From contig JAQMRL010000003.1 in NCBI GenBank assembly GCA_035578175.1, positions 92,606,469-92,670,468 on the forward strand: DNA of 64,000 bases. The letters run 5' to 3'. Shown piece by piece: positions 43,350 through 56,087 of this stretch; the stretch's first letter is position 1, and the number at the start of each line of letters is the position of its first letter. Origin of the DNA: Catonia carolina (lineage: Eukaryota > Arthropoda > Insecta > Hemiptera > Achilidae). Position numbers and translations under genes: made by a program. The notes under the pieces are model-generated. The model saw only the letters and a list, made by a program, of their open reading frames with translations. It was not told the origin of the DNA and made no database searches.

Positions 43350-44510
43350 AAAGTTAAAAAAATTAAAAAATCTAAATTTTTTATTACACAAACGTATTTT
43401 TTAACAGAGCTTGGATTAGCGTCAATTAGTGGTTTATCGTATTTTAAAATACTATAGAAATTTTTTACAGAGATGATTAAAATTAGGTTTAGCTTTTAAT
43501 TTTACACTGTTTACTCATAGTTAAACATAATAATGTTATATATACTTCATTGTTTATATTGGCAAGAAAACGTCATATGAATGTTTCACACCTGATTGTA
43601 ATGCTTCACTGTCTCGCTCATGTGGACTCGCAAGGGAATAAAATTATATGTTACAATTTGTTTCCAATCTTTCTAGATGTTGACGACATAGAATTTTCTT
43701 CTCGATATAACTGCGTATATAATATTTTTGATGAAGACGAATAAACACAATAAATAAGAATTCAGATTTCTTTTACTGATCAAATAGATCAAAGTTAAAA
43801 AAGAATAAACACAATTCTATTAAAAAAAACTTTTTGTACTGCAGAATATTATTTTTCCCTTCAATATATAGACCAAGTGCTAATGTCGGAAAAGGTATGA
43901 GAATAACAGAACAGGCTAAGTTTCTATCCATAATGGTTGCCCTAACATTGGAGAGAATGTAATGAAAGTGTATTACACTTTCACAATGCAAAAAAGAGAT
44001 CAAAGAAACATAAAAGCTTTTTTTTAATAGCTAATTGAAAAAAGAGGAATATTTTTAAAAAAGGGAAAGAGAAATGAGTAATTAACTCGTTGAAATGTTT
44101 TAATTTTGGAGTACAACAATCAACTGTTAGTTACTCAATATTGTCTCATTTTTAATTAAATTACATTATTGTAAATTACCAATCAATTTATCCATATCCC
44201 CTTTTGTAATTCTCTCAAAAAATTAATATAATATACTTAATTAGATTTAAATTAATTAAATAGAAATTTAATCTGTGCTGTAGATGTAAACTCCAGTCTA
44301 TTTAACTAATGAAAAACATTATTATCGATTATTGGATAAAAAAATGATATTGTGCTGAGTTTGACTTTTGACAACATTAATTTTTGCATTGCTCTCTTTT
44401 TAAATCTGTTCTATTTAAAAAGTGTATAAATGTATAATGTATATGTATGTATATAGTGTATAAGCTTGACGATTATTTTTTATGACAAACATACACTATT
44501 CTTTTACAAT
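43350..44510. other. AT-rich stretch, nothing recognised
   Basis: No supported feature. Confidence 0.45.
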
Positions 44511-44514
44511 ACAG

Positions 44515-44640
44515 ACGGGGGGAAGAGAAATGTTGGAGAGCCACGAAGAAGATGGGAATAATTCAACAGTTTATCGTTGTTGTGAATCGAAACAGGCGGG
44601 TGTCTAATCCTTGATTGTGAGAAGAAAAGAGAATATACAC
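44515..44640 (+). repeat. Possible 3' tail of an endonuclease/RT-type LINE
   Basis: GAGAGCCACGAAGAAGATGG resembles the GRP..W coding block. CTAATCCTTGATTGTGAGAAG then repeats the phrase at 25-75. Assigned by analogy only. Confidence 0.3.
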
Positions 44641-44644
44641 ACTA

Positions 44645-45530
44645 CAGTTTACTGGAGAGGTTTACCTGAACAGTTTACCTGCGCAGTTAAACAGGAACGT
44701 GTATTTCAACTACTTTCTATGAAACTGCACAGGTTACAAAACCTGCCGATAAAACAGATTGTTCATTCTTTCTACTACACAGTTATCCAGGTTTCAGTCA
44801 ATTAACGATAATTTAATTATTTAAGAAATGTCTGCCGTGTTGAAAGAAATCTCAAAACAGCTGTTAACCTTTCATACGGAAAAATTATGGTTCTCATAAC
44901 TGTATCGTTCTTTTTAATTAAAAACACCCAATGACAGCAACTTTCAGTACATACGTTTCACTCATCTGCAAGTAATTATAGTAGTCTACATGTTCTACCT
45001 AGAATTCTTGTAATAAGTTAATGTGAATGTGTCTATTTGTTCTCATCGACCAATCTCCACACCATGGTGTAATTTTTTCCTTGTTTTTCCAGTAAGTAGT
45101 TCATATTATACTGACTGCCACGATCGCGTCATCATCTTGTTGTGTGGATGCCATGATGAGGTCAACTTTTGGGTGAAACCATGCGATTTACCATACAATT
45201 TACTATGACGGGTGAGCTCTTTGCCTGTGCAGGTATAAACCTTCATTATAAACCTGAACAGTTTAACGTGCAGGCAAACCGCATTGTGTATTGCCGGTCT
45301 TATCTCTATGTCATCAAAAAAATTGTATTATATTTTTTTAAAAAAGCTACATTCCTGGTTTCTATGCACACAGCCTTTGATGACCTTTTTATGTGAATTT
45401 TTTATGACATTCAGAACCATATATCTTTGTTAAACATTTCAGAAATTTTAATTTTGTAAAATCTTCCGTCAGCAAAATACTAGTACATCATCTCTCTCGA
45501 GGTAAAAACTATTCTAACTTTTTAAAAGCC
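44645..45530. other. Unassigned stretch with short frames
   Basis: Several overlapping 60-75-codon frames and inverted phrases such as CAGTTTACCTG/CAGGTATAAACC. No family recognised; no gene called. Confidence 0.35.
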
Positions 45531-45916
45531 CGTAACATACAGGTGGAGTGCAAAATTATTTGCACTCGATCTGTTAGTTGCAGGGCTAAAAAATAGTTAT
45601 GTTACATATCATGGTCAGTCAATTAAATGACTGAATCGTTTTAGAACAGAAGAGGTAGAGGTGTAAAAAACACTAATAAGAGTTATCTCCTCTGAAAGAA
45701 ATGAATTTCATTTTACAGCAAGAACCTGTGTAGAATGAAGTGAAGGTGACATTTTCAGAGTGGAAAATATTTGCTTTTTGGAGGGCTTGGCATGCTGATA
45801 AGCATACTTTTCAACTCACTGAAGAAGGCAATGGTAAACCACCTCACTCCTCGTTTTAATCAGTAAAACCTCTACAGGTTCAAACCAGCCTTTCGGCAGA
45901 TGACCTAAACAACAAA
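45531..45916 (-). repeat. Family G repeat, copy 2 (reverse)
   Basis: Plus strand: ACAGGTGGAGTGCAAAATTA, AACAGAAGAGGTAGAGGTGT, GGCAATGGTAAACCACCTCA, and the end GATGACCTAAACAACAAATT. Confidence 0.85.
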
Positions 45917-46495
45917 TTTTTAAAACAAAAATTATAAAACTTTATCGTAAACTTTATGAAATGACGTCGTAAAACAACTATACAAACGATGCACGGCATA
46001 TTTGAATGCACGCAAACGCTCTCGTATAAATATTACATTTGTACTCAAGAAGATACTGGGTACTCAGCTAAACTTTTAAAACTATATTTGCCAAGGGATC
46101 TTCTTGAGGAGAGCCAATCATAAGACATTAGTGGTGACTGGAACCTAAAACAGATAAATGACATTTATCACCAAATACGAAAACCCGCCAAAAGTCCCAT
46201 TTTAAAAGTAAACTTTCTTTTTCAATTATTCTCACAATATATAATATAAATATTTATTTTGTATAGAAATTTTGAAAATCATATGGAATTAATTATTTTA
46301 TGGTATTTGTAATTGTTGCAAATCAGTAACCCATGAATTTAATACACAAAACTTGATTAATTAATACATTAATATTTACTAATTAATTTTTAATTACTTA
46401 GCAAAGGGCGAAGGGTTATAAGGCAGTGAAATACTGTTATTTGAAATGATAAAATATGGAAGGCGACAAAGATAAATATTTATCATGCTATCCTG
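45917..46495. other. AT-rich stretch, nothing recognised
   Basis: No supported feature. Confidence 0.45.
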
Positions 46496-46499
46496 GAAA

Positions 46500-46915
46500 G
46501 TATGTGTACCTATGTTGCGGAAGTGTGGGATTGACAAAGAGACAGAAGGATCTCCTAAAAGCGGTGGAGATTGATTTCTGGAGACGGAGCTGTAGTGTGT
46601 CGCGGATCGATTGAAATCCGAATTCCAAAATTAGGAGAAGAATCAGTGTACAAGGAAATATCATGGATACCATATCCCAGAAGCAGTTAAAATTGTTTGG
46701 CCATTTGGAGAAGATGAAGGATGGTAGGTGGCCAAAAAGGTAATGGAAGTGAACGTCATCCGGTAGAAGAAGGAGGGGTAGGCCGGAAGTGACATGGTTG
46801 GATCGGGTGCAGGGGGCAATGTCTTTGCAGCGGCTCTCCGATGGAGACTGGCGAGACAGAGAAAGGTGGTGCTTAGGAAGCGAGATATGGGCTGCAAATC
46901 CTCGCATGAACATAT
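46500..46915 (+). pseudogene. C-terminal part of an endonuclease/RT-type LINE protein
   Basis: Reads LLKAVEIDFWRRSC, KQLKLFGHLEKMKDGRWPKR, GRRRRGRPEVTWLDRVQGAM, and DWRDRERWCLG. This is the conserved post-RT tail of the LINE type usually annotated as endonuclease-reverse transcriptase. Stops after SRID and after WPKR break it. GC content is well above its surroundings, so it is younger than the other relics of this type. Confidence 0.7.
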
Positions 46916-46919
46916 ATAT

Positions 46920-48521
46920 TTTAAATTAATAATATTATAATACAATAACAATTTTAGGTAATAAATTTGACTTCCGTTTACCGGGTGTTATTGAAAAAAT
47001 CATTATTTTTTCCATTATTGATTATTTTTTTAAAACGCTTTCATTCACTAACAGGGAAAGTTATCCAAGTTATCAAGTTTTTCTTTGCGATAACACATTT
47101 TCTTTGTACACTGGCGCATGAGCACATTACAAAATTCCCTATATTCTTTATTCCATTTAAGTGATACTATCATGCTATTTTGAATGGACTGTACTTATTT
47201 ACATCTGTATTAAGAGATTCTAAATTTTCAATAACGATTTACTGATTCCAAAATTAGCATAAGTTTCTTGAAACTTTGTATGTACTGTTCTATGTCTGCT
47301 CTATGCCTGAAATAAGAGCATGTGTCAAAATTTGTGGATTTCTACCCTTTTATCACAGTTTCTTCTTGTCGTTTATAAATTGGTTTATAACAGGAAATTT
47401 TTAGTAATTATGAATTGACTTTTTTAGGGACAATACTTTTATTTCTGAAATAGTGTAATTTATTTTTACAATAGTGAATGTTGACGTAATGTTACCTTAT
47501 CAAAGTTACGAGCATAGTTCATAAGAACACACGCAGCAGTAATGTTAAGAGGCTAAGAAGCACACAAAGACAAAGCGGTTGAATTCCTAAAGAGGTGGCG
47601 TTATATAGATAGGATGGCCGCCTGAGGCCGATTATACGCGTATCGTTCCCGGCTGAGCTGTGGAATCCAATATGACGTGTGAGGGAGCTTCTTCATACAT
47701 TCACCGACCCACCCTTAATACTAAACTTCACTTCCGATTCTAAAACGATACAAAAAATATTTCATCCCCTCACTATTTTTTTATCCTTAAAACCTTCCAA
47801 CAGCATTCCGTTATATTATTTACGTCTGATTGCTTTCGGAAATGCATTTAACCACACAATGCTGTTATATCCTTTCTCAACAGACTTTTCATAGAACATA
47901 AATTTATTATTGTGAATACAAATCGTAGGTTTTGAAAATATATGTCTTACAGGATAATAAAAATAAAAGGATTTCTGTTACATATACCGACTAAATTTTA
48001 TTTTCAAATAAATCTTACTTATCTTATAAAAAATATATAATGATAAAATCATCAATCATGTTGGCTATTTATCTGATAACAGGACTTTCTTGAAATTTTA
48101 CTGCCTTTAAGGTATTTTGGGTCTTTTCCGTTATTCCCCCTCCCCAAACATAATTTATCACATTTTTCGGACATTCCGTATGTAATTTTACAATATTATT
48201 AACGATAAAGCCGGGAAAATATTTTGAGTTCGGACATACTATACTAATCCTCAAATCATCCATTTCTAAAATTTTAATATCGTAAAAATACAAATTAATA
48301 GTTAATAAGAATAGAGTAAATTATCTTTATAAGGTATATTTTTATTTAGAACACTCCCATTGGGAGCTCTCCTATAACTTTTTTTCTAACATCTGAGATT
48401 ATTTACAATCAGTTTAAAAACAAGAACTATAAGTAAATACCATAAAAGTGTTCACATGATGAAGGCAATACCCAATGGTATTGCTTCGAAAAGAAAAACA
48501 AAATTATTAACTTTTTAAAAC
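46920..48521. other. AT-rich stretch with one unassigned GC-richer patch
   Basis: A patch at 47575-47690 (GGATGGCCGCCTGAGGCCGA, CCCGGCTGAGCTGTGG) stands out by composition but matches nothing here. The rest shows no feature. Confidence 0.35.
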
Positions 48522-48707
48522 ATGAACAACATTAATAAAAAAAAAATAATAGCGGTGATAGAAGAATGCGTAGAGGAAGAAGATGATGTTGATAGAGATG
48601 ATCTTGACGATGTACAAGATGTTGAGATTGATATGGAATACAATTATTTACAAAGTAGGTTCGTCGATAAATCTAAATGGAAGGTCAAGCAATTTTATTC
48701 ATTTTAG
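48522..48707 (+). other. Open frame for a short acidic peptide, 61 aa, origin unknown
   Basis: MNNINKKKIIAVIEECVEEE followed by a DD/VD-rich stretch (DDVDRDDLDDVQDVEIDMEY). The strongly acidic composition is unusual for chance AT-rich DNA. CAAAGTAGGT near 48650 could act as a splice donor, which would make this a first exon of a transposase or host gene; no downstream exon was found. I do not assign a function. Confidence 0.25.
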
Positions 48708-48765
48708 TCGTGTTACATCTTCGCTATTATCAAGTAAATTAAGAGCCAAAGAATTTAGGCGATTT

Positions 48766-49325
48766 AATTATTTTATTTTATTTTTAGAACTTAGCTGCGT
48801 AATTTTTACTTTCACAGTGTTGACACGTAAGTCCCTATGCAACGCATCATTTGTCACATACCATGGAGCATTTGTTATAATCGTAGAACTTTCTACTGGA
48901 ATCGTTAAATAATAGCAATATTCGATTTTGCAGTTGATCCCTAAAGCGGTAACCCATAAGTCCACAGTGAATTCAATATGACTTAGTACACTAAGAGCTT
49001 ACTCTCTAATGGGAGCTGTGAACGTTTGTTCATCATCAATCTCTCAGCTTCAATTCTAGTCTTTTGAGTGACTTCCAAATATGTTTGAACCAGGTAAGGC
49101 GTCGATCTAAGTGCATTCCTAAATATTTTACATCACCTGACTGAGGAACTGGTCTTTCATTTATTCGTATCGGTGGACATGTTTGTGTCTTTCCTCAAAG
49201 TAAACGTAATAATATGTCTCGATTTGTCGTTATTTACCTTAATTTCCATTTCTTACACCAGTTCTCAACTATACTCAGATGGTCTTGTAGTATTTTAATA
49301 GCCCCAGCAGTAGTCATCTGTTGCT
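48766..49325 (-). pseudogene. Relic of Jockey ORF2 palm/thumb
   Basis: The minus strand has a VTFTL-like block near 49190, YLGMHLDRRLTW-like sequence near 49070-49125, and ITNAPWYVTNDALHRDLRV near 48815-48870. These are in the correct order, with frameshifts and a deletion between. GGTGGACATGTTTGTGTC matches the TCPPV codons. Confidence 0.75.
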
Positions 49326-49334
49326 AATAGAGAT

Positions 49335-49354
49335 TGACTGGGCCAGCCCAGTCA
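49335..49354. repeat. Palindrome: 9-bp arms, 2-nt centre
   Basis: TGACTGGGC, CA, GCCCAGTCA. It lies right at the edge of the Jockey relic. Confidence 0.9.
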
Positions 49355-49663
49355 GTCAGCTGGTAGAAATTCGCTATTATTAGTTAAGTAACACCGGTTG
49401 AGCAAGGGACTTTGCATGGTGACCAGCTGACAGCCATCTGTGAACTAAATCTACTGGGGGTCCCTGTTCAAGCTCATGCCTAATTCACGTCAAATAATAC
49501 AGCAAAGCAGCGGTCAAATTGGGTAGTTGTCAATAATGTATAGTTTCCCAATAACAAATAAAAAAGCTAAAAAAAGATCACTGTAATTTTATTATTTCTT
49601 TTAAACTATTTTATTTTTACTAGGTATAGTTGTACTACAGGTAGTAGTTATAGTGTGAAAGAT

Positions 49664-50052
49664 GTTGTTTAGGTCATCAGCCAAAAGGCTGGTTTGAACC
49701 TATAAAGGTTTTACTAAGTAAAACGAGGAGTGAGGTGGTTTACCATTGCCTTCTTTACTGAGTGGGAAAGTACACTTATCAGCATGCCGGCTCTCTGAAA
49801 AACACATATTTTCCACTCTGCAAATGACACTTTCACTTCATTCACTACAAGGTCTGGCTTTATAATGAAATTCATTACTTTCAGAGGAGATAACTCTGAT
49901 TAGTGTATTTTACACCTCTACCTCTTCTGTTCTTAAACGATTCAAACATTTAATTGGCTGACCATTTGATAAGAAACAGAACTATTTATTTTAGCCCTGC
50001 GACGACAGACTGAGTGTAAATAATTTGACACTCCATCTGTCTGTTATGGGTA
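49664..50052 (+). repeat. Family G repeat, copy 3
   Basis: Starts GTTGTTTAGGTCATCAGCC, has AACGAGGAGTGAGGTGGTTT and AATTGGCTGACCATTTG, and ends ACTCCATCTGTCTGTTATGG. Uninterrupted. Confidence 0.85.
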
Positions 50053-51034
50053 GCGTAAAAATAAATTCAATGAGTTTAAGTTTGCGACCTGCTAAACAAT
50101 TTTAAAAAATAATTACAATTAGATAAATTAACGAGTAAGTTAATATTGTCGTGCGTTCTTAGTTCAGAGTAGTGTGTCGTTGCAATTAGTTACATAATTT
50201 TCAACAAAGTGTATTAATTGTTTAGAAAATAATATAAATTGTAGACAGACATTGCTGTAAATTGCTGTTACACTAACCTAAAATACGAGGAAATTGAGCA
50301 AGCAATCAGCAAAGTTGGAAATTAATAGTAAGTACATTTGTGAAGCGCTTTGAGAATGATGACTTTGTAGTTGCCATTAGACGTAATAGTTCTGCGTTTC
50401 TTATTGGCGGACATGAAACGTTGATAAGCTTGTTTAGTAAAGGATACAATTAAATAGAATGTAAATTATTATACAACATTATAATTTTATAGTTAAATAT
50501 GCAATTAACAATAATACAAAATAGTTTTAGAGACAGTTCAATTCTATTCATAGGAATGATACGCCTCCTCTGATAAACAAACAGAAGTTTGTTTGTCAAA
50601 GGGTTTTTTTATTATTTTCTTTTAGACCAAGATATTGAAGTTTTGTACAGATGGAGACAAAAATGTGCGAAAAGGACACAAACAGAAACAAACTTAATGG
50701 TTCTCAAACGCAACGTCTTTAGTAATAGCAAATATTAAACATTCAGATTGTTAATTGCAAAAGCTATTATTGATTCGTGTTTTGATAAATACTTTCTTTA
50801 ATTGAAAACCATAAAAAAAATTCTCACAGCTACTGTTAAAAATTCTCGCAACCTTTTTGGTTTTATATTTATGTATATCCACTACCGAATTATTGAGACC
50901 TCTCCTTTCATTACATATTTGTTCACAGTCGTTTGTTCTTCTACAATATGTATTCAGTCTACTGAGGAATGTTACGAAGACACTACATCATCATTCAGCC
51001 CACATTTCTTCAACTCTAGTTAATTAACTCCAAG
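50053..51034. other. AT-rich stretch, nothing recognised
   Basis: No supported feature. The last ~100 bp may extend the LINE relic that follows. Confidence 0.4.
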
Positions 51035-51205
51035 AGTTGATACTTTTTATTCCGTATAACACGGCTCAAGTATGCAGTCTTTCTTTTCTTGACCGTTACA
51101 AGCAGGTTTCCCTCTTTATCAATCATCTGAGAACCTCCTCGTTAGCCATTCTCACCGTCCATGGCACTTTGCAGTGAATCCGCACTTCAAGGGCTTTTAA
51201 CCTAT
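51035..51205 (-). pseudogene. Relic of endonuclease/RT-type LINE
   Basis: The minus strand is open as INRLKALEVRIHCKVPW, RMANEEVLRMI, KRKTAYLSRVIRNKKY. It matches the usual IPW..R.TNEEVL..I...R.L....KRRK..YLGHI.R...Y block of this LINE type. Confidence 0.65.
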
Positions 51206-51457
51206 TCATAATGGTAGCTTTTAGAGTTTAACTTTCTAAACCGCACAGAAGTAACAACCAGACATAGACAACCCACATTATTTTCAGATACATTTAGTGG
51301 GAAAATGCCAAAGAAATTGCATATCACCGGATTATTTTTGTGGTAATAGTTTAATTGTGGTAATAGCTACGGTTTCCTTCCACGCCCCGCTGACACTGTG
51401 TAAGTATTCTAACCCGAAATTTCCCTTTTAGTATTATATAAACAGTTCCGAGAGAAG

Positions 51458-51635
51458 AGAAGGGTTCTTTGCTGAAGTTGGATCAAGTGGTCAGGCGGCG
51501 GATTTTTGGTTGTTAGGCGGTTGTGGCCTCCTTGGGGTTGGACGAAGACGCCTTAACTGAGTCCAACGCTACTTCCCCACATCGTGAGAAAGTGAACATG
51601 AGTTTTTCTCGCCACCTAGGATAAAAAAAGAAAAA
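51458..51635 (+). repeat. Two-copy ~180-bp repeat, copy 1
   Basis: Shares GGGTTCTTTGCTG, GGATCAAGTGG, GACGCCTTAA, TGAGTCCAAC, ATCGTGAG, AAGTGAACATGAGTTTTTCT and an A-rich end in AAAAAGTAT with 58752-58926. GGATCAAGTGGTCA could be a degenerate box A. A SINE is possible, but box B is not convincing. Confidence 0.6.
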
Positions 51636-51639
51636 GTAT

Positions 51640-53425
51640 CAGTTATACCAACATTTAGCCTTTAGATATCCAGTCAGATAGACGGGTTCAGTTTTCCAAT
51701 AAATTTCTGGTGCATAAAATTACTTTTCTGTTATACTAGAAATTTTGACGGCACGATCTTATCGCTAGCCTGCGAGGGGTACATTAAATAAAATGTTTCA
51801 TTGTTTAGCTGGTTATACTCTACACTTTACTTTCATCTAAGTATCATTTACAAAATACGCATGGCGATTTTGAGCTGTAGCTTATCTGAAAGACATAAAC
51901 ATAATATTAACAATATGCTGTTAAGGTAGTCACCCCCCATTGTACCCCATAAGCGGAAGTGACAAAAATGCTTTGTTTTTTCTGACAAATTTTCACCTTT
52001 CCAAATCATTCAGTAATTTACGAAATAGATAAATGAATGTGTGAGTCAGTTAGTTAGTGAGGACTTTTACATTTGTATAATTATATTATATTGTTTGGCT
52101 TACAAAAGCAAAGCATACTTTTCGTCCATTAGAAATATTTACCTTTTTGAGCTTAATAGTTTTTAGAAGAGGATACTAAAGAAAACAATTTAAAAACTCT
52201 TTATGCGAAATATTATTCATTATTTTTGCCTTTGAGGTTTAAAAACTTATTTTTTTCTATATTACTCATTCTTACATCTCATTTCCTACAGTGATTAACA
52301 CATTTCTAATCTTTTTAACAATTTTTTAAACTTTGAGTAACGCGTTTGGTAACGGATGTTTGGGTAAAGTAGTTGCTCAGAACTAGCAATTAACCCAACA
52401 TCCTTCTCTTGTGTTTTAATAGAAGTCAACTCCTCTTTCCAGCAACTTTTCCTTTATAATCGTATAGCTGAACAACAAACCATTTCGCATTATTTTAAAG
52501 GTCAGCATGTGAACAAAGAACTATGGTCAACGTTACAAAGTCCACTTAGGGGTGTTTTAACTTTTGTTTCAACAGCTTTAATCGTTTGTACAAAGGCGGT
52601 TGAATTTCATTTTGTATAATAAATATGAAAATAACACATCATCCCCTTGTGCGTTTCAGTATTATAAGATTTCGTACCCTACTTTAACATACACATCCTA
52701 TTTGCACAAAGAAAGATTTAAATATCAATTTTAAAACAATTTTGTACCGTTCTTGAAAAATTTACGTTGTAATAGGTTAAAACAATTTTCTTTTATGGAA
52801 AAACTTCAAAAAGATTTTGATAAATTTTAAAATTTTCGGAGACATTATACCTTTAAATTTATTCTTTTACTTCGAATACTTGTGCTTGTCTTTTCCAACA
52901 TTTTATTGATCTTCCAACTTTATCTATGAAGTACACATTTTATTCTATAAATATAATTCATTACAAAATTTTTATGCAAACCATTATGCTTAAATATAAT
53001 TATAATTGTGCCTGAGCACAACTAGTTTTGTATATGTTATCAACACAAAAGTTATCGTTATGTTTTTGTGAAAAAGTCATTTGGTGGTAACCTTTGGGTC
53101 ATTCTTTCATAACAAGTCCCTATTTCAATGTCTCTTAAGAGTTAAAGGGAAAGTGTGTGAATTAATGGATTATGGGGCCCTATTTACTTAAGAAACGTAC
53201 ATTTCGTTTCGTCAACTGTCTTTATGTGAAAGTCTCTGTAAAATGTAACGTTACGGTGGTATGAGAAAAGTTATAAAACTTAGTGATAAGACATTATGAA
53301 AATTTTTGTTTACAAGTAATGTATGAGGCAAAACGTTTATTAGATTAAAGACAAAAATATATATTTTGAATTCTAAACGATGCAACTTTAAATAAAGATA
53401 TAACGTCTAATAACACAAAAATATT
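51640..53425. other. AT-rich stretch, nothing recognised
   Basis: No supported feature. Confidence 0.45.
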
Positions 53426-53427
53426 TC

Positions 53428-54127
53428 TCAAGACGAGAAAGTAAAGCAACTAGGCCTATGGCTGGATAAATGACTATAGTGAAAATATCATGCTATGTAA
53501 ATGTTAAACACATTATTTTTGCGAAATTCAACGTTAAATTTTAACATGAAATCAAAATGTACAATAATATATTGAAACTCTTTTGGCCATACGGATGCAA
53601 CTCTTTGGTGCAGCTGATAGAAGTAGCATTTCAAGTTCATGATTTATAATCTAAGTTCTTAAGAATAATATACTATATTAGGAACCATAGCAGACTTTTG
53701 CAGCTTCTACTTATTGTACCACTACCCTACCTCGCACATTTCGCAGAACTAATTATAGTTTAGACTTTGTACCGTTTAGTAATGCACACGCATGAGACGT
53801 AATACATTCATAATTTGCACATGCACACCCATGCAGTGATATATATTACATCACTTTGTACATATTGTTCTCAGTTTGTTAACAATTCCAAGATAAAAAT
53901 AATTATTTAAAGATTCATTACCTACCCATGGTACGTAATCAGTGAAATACTACACAATGACCTAAACCTGCCCTTCATAAAAGAAGAAATTAAATAACAT
54001 AGCGAAAAATATTTAACAAAAATTAGAAGACCATCAGAATCCATTAGCGATTAACCTCCTCGACAACAGCAAAGATCCTCACAGACTGAAACGTTTTAAA
54101 ACACTAGACTTACCTCTACGATTTTAA
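53428..54127 (+). pseudogene. Relic of Jockey ORF2 thumb and C-terminus
   Basis: Reads VKQLGLWLDK near 53433, MQLFGAADRSS near 53595, THGT or PWYVISEIL near 53925, and LAINLLDNSKDPHRLKR then TLDLPLRF with a stop at 54125. The C-terminal pattern matches NLLDN...RLKR....LP.RF of the 11927-13327 family. Many frameshifts. Confidence 0.7.
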
Positions 54128-54725
54128 ACTTTACTATTTACTTTGCGATTTAATTTTTTTTTCCACTTCAACTACTAATCATCGTCATCTCATAATAGAC
54201 ATCGTTATCATCTCTGTCATCGTCATCATCTCCAACGTCACCAGCTTTGTGATTCGGGGTGTTGATTCACAGTTCATCAAGTTTAGGTTTTGTACATTAT
54301 CTATATACATTTATACATATGTATTTTTCTTCACGTTTAGTCTTGTTGAAACACACTACTGAGTGTGGTTTTTACTTTAATTCTAAGAACATTACTCAGA
54401 TTTTCTCGTCTTTGCATAAAGTTTTTGTATTTATAAACTGATTGTAAAAGAAATACCCTATTACAAAAACAAAGATTCATTATTCATTTGCAGCGCAATA
54501 CTATACAGTGGTCTTTCAAGAATGTGACCGCAAATGTCAAAAAAATTTTTATGAGTACAGCAGTGGAGGAACAATTCAGATACGGCTAATGGAGAATAAG
54601 GATGTACAACAAAAAAGTCTCTAAAGAAATGTCTCTTACCTAACGTTCAAATTTAACACTTCACAGCGATCTAAACATGCTGTTTGTAAATGAATTTTCT
54701 CAATATTGATGTATGATGTATTACA

Positions 54726-54788
54726 AATTTCAAAACCGACTTTTGTCGGTTTTGAAATTCAGATGGGATTTTTATCCCATCTGAATTT
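54726..54788. repeat. Twin perfect hairpins, 15-bp stems with TTTT loops
   Basis: Hairpin 1: AATTTCAAAACCGAC (54726-54740), TTTT, and its exact complement (54745-54759). Hairpin 2: AAATTCAGATGGGAT (54755-54769), TTTT, and its exact complement (54774-54788). The two share AAATT (54755-54759). AAAACCGAC recurs about 8 bp after the second stem. Confidence 0.92.
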
Positions 54789-54799
54789 TGTGAAAAAAC

Positions 54800-56087
54800 C
54801 GACGAAGAAACAATTTACAATCATTATCCATTTTCTCTTTTGTTATATTATTTAATAAGGTAACAAGAGAGAAGATGGAGACGTGATCGATTGAAGTAAG
54901 GCACGGTGTAAATAGAAGAGAAATTAAGGCACGGTAAATTACCCTGAATTAAGGGTATAAAATAATAATAAATAAAAAACAAATAACAGTAAAGTAATAT
55001 GGGTTCAATTCTGACCGTACCTTGAATCACACTCGTTTTTTGTGTAATAAATAATCAATTGCAAACCATCAAGGTAGTTCATATCAACATTTAATATTCG
55101 TATAATTAATTAAAATTTAAAATAGCAACTCAGCAATCTTAGAAATAGTTAAATGAAATCCCTAAACGCGCTAATTTTAAGTGACTACAATCACATTAGT
55201 TGGTTTAGTATTAATTTAATAAAGAAAATTTTACGTAAAGGCTTATTATATTCTGAAACTGAGTTCCTTTCATAAAAAGAAATCCCACAGCGGTATATCC
55301 GTTGTTTAATTAAAAACACCCATTTTATTTGAACCCAGAAAACGATTCCCTAAAAACCATATTATTATTTTTATTATGCTTTTGTGCTTTAATTAAAATT
55401 AAGAAACTAATTTGCAGTATATAATGAAACAACAAAAAAGTTAAAACTTTTAGATAAAAGTCTCTTAATGCTACTGTAAAAGGTTTACTTTCAACATAAT
55501 CATTTCCGCACGTTTTAAACTTACATAAATATTCCCTCCATCTCACATGTGCTTTTCTACAATAAATAGTTAATTCAATTTCCCGTTGTAATTTTTAATA
55601 ATTAATTAGATGTTAAAAATATTGTTTTTAATTTTTATTAATGGATATTATAAGACATTTTTCACATTTTCCCTCAAGTATCTTATTAAGTTTATTTAAC
55701 CTTAATATGTGTTATGTTAATTAATTAAGTTAATAACTTAGATTTATTAACCCGTAAATGCAGCCCTGAAGCTCCAGAAATATCTTATAAATAAATTATA
55801 TAGATGTATTTCAATTAACAATGAAATTTTATTTTAAAATACAGTGTGCTTGAACGTTATCTTATTTTACTCACCACTGCGGTGAAGTAGTAAAAAGAGT
55901 TCTACATAAAATGAAACTGCAAAGTGAAAAAACTATTTTATTCACTAATGATAGTCAGTGCGGTGTTGTTTTACTTTATTTAATATACTGAAATACGTGA
56001 ATTAAGAAATAATTGTAACCTTATATTGAATTTAACCTTATATTTCAATTAAATAAATTTCAATTCGCTATTTAAAAAGTCTGATAT
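54800..56087. other. AT-rich stretch, nothing recognised
   Basis: No supported feature. Confidence 0.45.

Noticed and set aside
51458..51635. Calling the two-copy 180-bp repeat a tRNA-derived SINE
   Set aside because: A box-A-like phrase exists, but box B is not convincing and no target-site duplication was found.
54180..54245. ATC/GTC-rich run as a CRISPR-like or regular tandem array
   Set aside because: It is an irregular low-complexity triplet run without constant repeats and spacers.
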